Source: Pontibacter mucosus (GTDB taxonomy: Bacteria; Bacteroidota; Bacteroidia; Cytophagales; Hymenobacteraceae). From it: a stretch of 64,000 nucleotides of DNA. How positions within the stretch are numbered: the first letter of the stretch is position 1; every line of letters begins with the position of its first letter. The position numbers and the translations under genes were made by a program. The stretch spans positions 1 to 64,000 of the forward strand of contig NZ_QBKI01000012.1 in NCBI RefSeq assembly GCF_003054055.1, in the 5' to 3' direction. The notes under the pieces are model-generated. The model ran no database searches, had not been told where the DNA came from, and saw only the letters and a program-made list of their open reading frames with translations. Positions 63,677 through 64,000 of the stretch are shown here, piece after piece.

Positions 63677-64000
63677 GCAGTGCCTGGTCCAATCACCCCT
63701 GGCTCCTCCTTGGCTAAGGAGGGGAGTCTGTCATTACCTTAGCTGAAGTATAAGTTCTATAGCTAAAGTATAAACACCCCTATTGAGCGCTGCTCGCAAG
63801 CTTCGAACTCTCGTTCTTGCTTGTCCTCAAGGGGACAGTCCATACTTGTTGCATAGCAGAGGCAGCGGCTATCGATTCTCTTCCCAGCCTTTGGGTTGAG
63901 CGCCTTGTAGATTTCCGGTGTTCTGAAAGGGCATTGCGACCGAAGGGTAGCAAAGGAAATGTACACAGCGCGATGCCCGAAGGCGAGGCCTCCCGGCCTG
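63677..64000 (+). repeat. Composite intergenic repeat, copy G (cut by window end)
   Basis: Order: CAGTGCCTGGTCCAATCACC (63678), CTCCTCCTTGGCTAAGGAGG, variant 2 of the swap module (CAAGCTTCGAACTCTCGTTC, 63797), CTATCGATTCTCTTCCCAGC, CTTTGGGTTGAGCGCCTTGT and the CGCGATGCCCGAAGGCGAGG block (63969). The copy continues past the last base. Confidence 0.92.

Overview
The window reads as chromosomal DNA of a Bacteroidota bacterium, most likely Cytophagales/Hymenobacteraceae and Pontibacter-like (inference). The grounds are protein families typical of the phylum (GH97 and GH16 enzymes, DUF5690, DUF4091, DUF2911, MBL-rhodanese fusion), promoters of the form TAnnTTTG, weak or absent Shine-Dalgarno sites, and GC-rich genes separated by AT-richer spacers. 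I see no phage, insertion-sequence transposase, CRISPR array or rRNA. There is one tRNA, tRNA-Glu(TTC).

Layout. 0-9.9 kb: a DUF5690 transporter-like pair, DUF421, a pterin dehydratase, then an electrophile/quinone-type detoxification group (FMN reductase, ferredoxin-cyclase fusion, GNAT, MhqD-like esterase, cupin, MhqO-like ring-cleaving dioxygenase, YceI) and a lytic transglycosylase. 10-24 kb: cardiolipin synthase, MreB, a class C beta-lactamase-fold hydrolase, GH97, a WalJ-type MBL hydrolase, a zinc-cysteine HNH-like protein and a SIMPL protein. 24-37 kb: tRNA-Glu, DUF1259, ChrA, cytosine deaminase, a GH16/DUF4091 operon, gamma-glutamyltransferase, a PQQ-type sugar dehydrogenase and DUF2911. 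37-46 kb: a CPH-type copper ATPase with a Met-rich lipoprotein, RsgA, a PepSY protein and the oxidative pentose phosphate operon gnd-zwf-pgl. 47-53 kb: a tandem lipocalin-like protein, Csp, a PRC-barrel/SHOCT protein and PEP synthase. 53-60 kb: a sulfane-sulfur group (persulfide dioxygenase-rhodanese, Crp-family regulator, TauE/SafE, TlpA, rhodanese lipoprotein). 61-64 kb: an EEP-family nuclease-like lipoprotein and Pcm.

The most unusual content is non-coding. (i) The heptamer AAGTATR/YATACTT is spread through genes and spacers on both strands, and the window opens in a hexamer array made of it. (ii) A composite intergenic repeat of about 0.55-0.9 kb occurs seven times. Its blocks keep a fixed order, one block has two alternative versions, and each complete copy ends in an AAGTATA-rich tail with hairpins. 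(iii) A hairpin family with the frame CAC-arm-arm'-GCGCC has arms that differ in sequence but stay complementary. (iv) Three smaller repeat families are also present: a 77-bp element, a GTTAGAGAG/GAGACGCAA element, and CCCCTCC palindromes.

The best regulatory result is a predicted Crp-family regulon. The persulfide dioxygenase and TauE genes each carry TGTGA-N6-TCACT starting exactly 37 bp before an identical -7 box TACCTTTG. The regulator encoded between them has the R-E-x3-R recognition-helix pattern expected for TGTGA half-sites.
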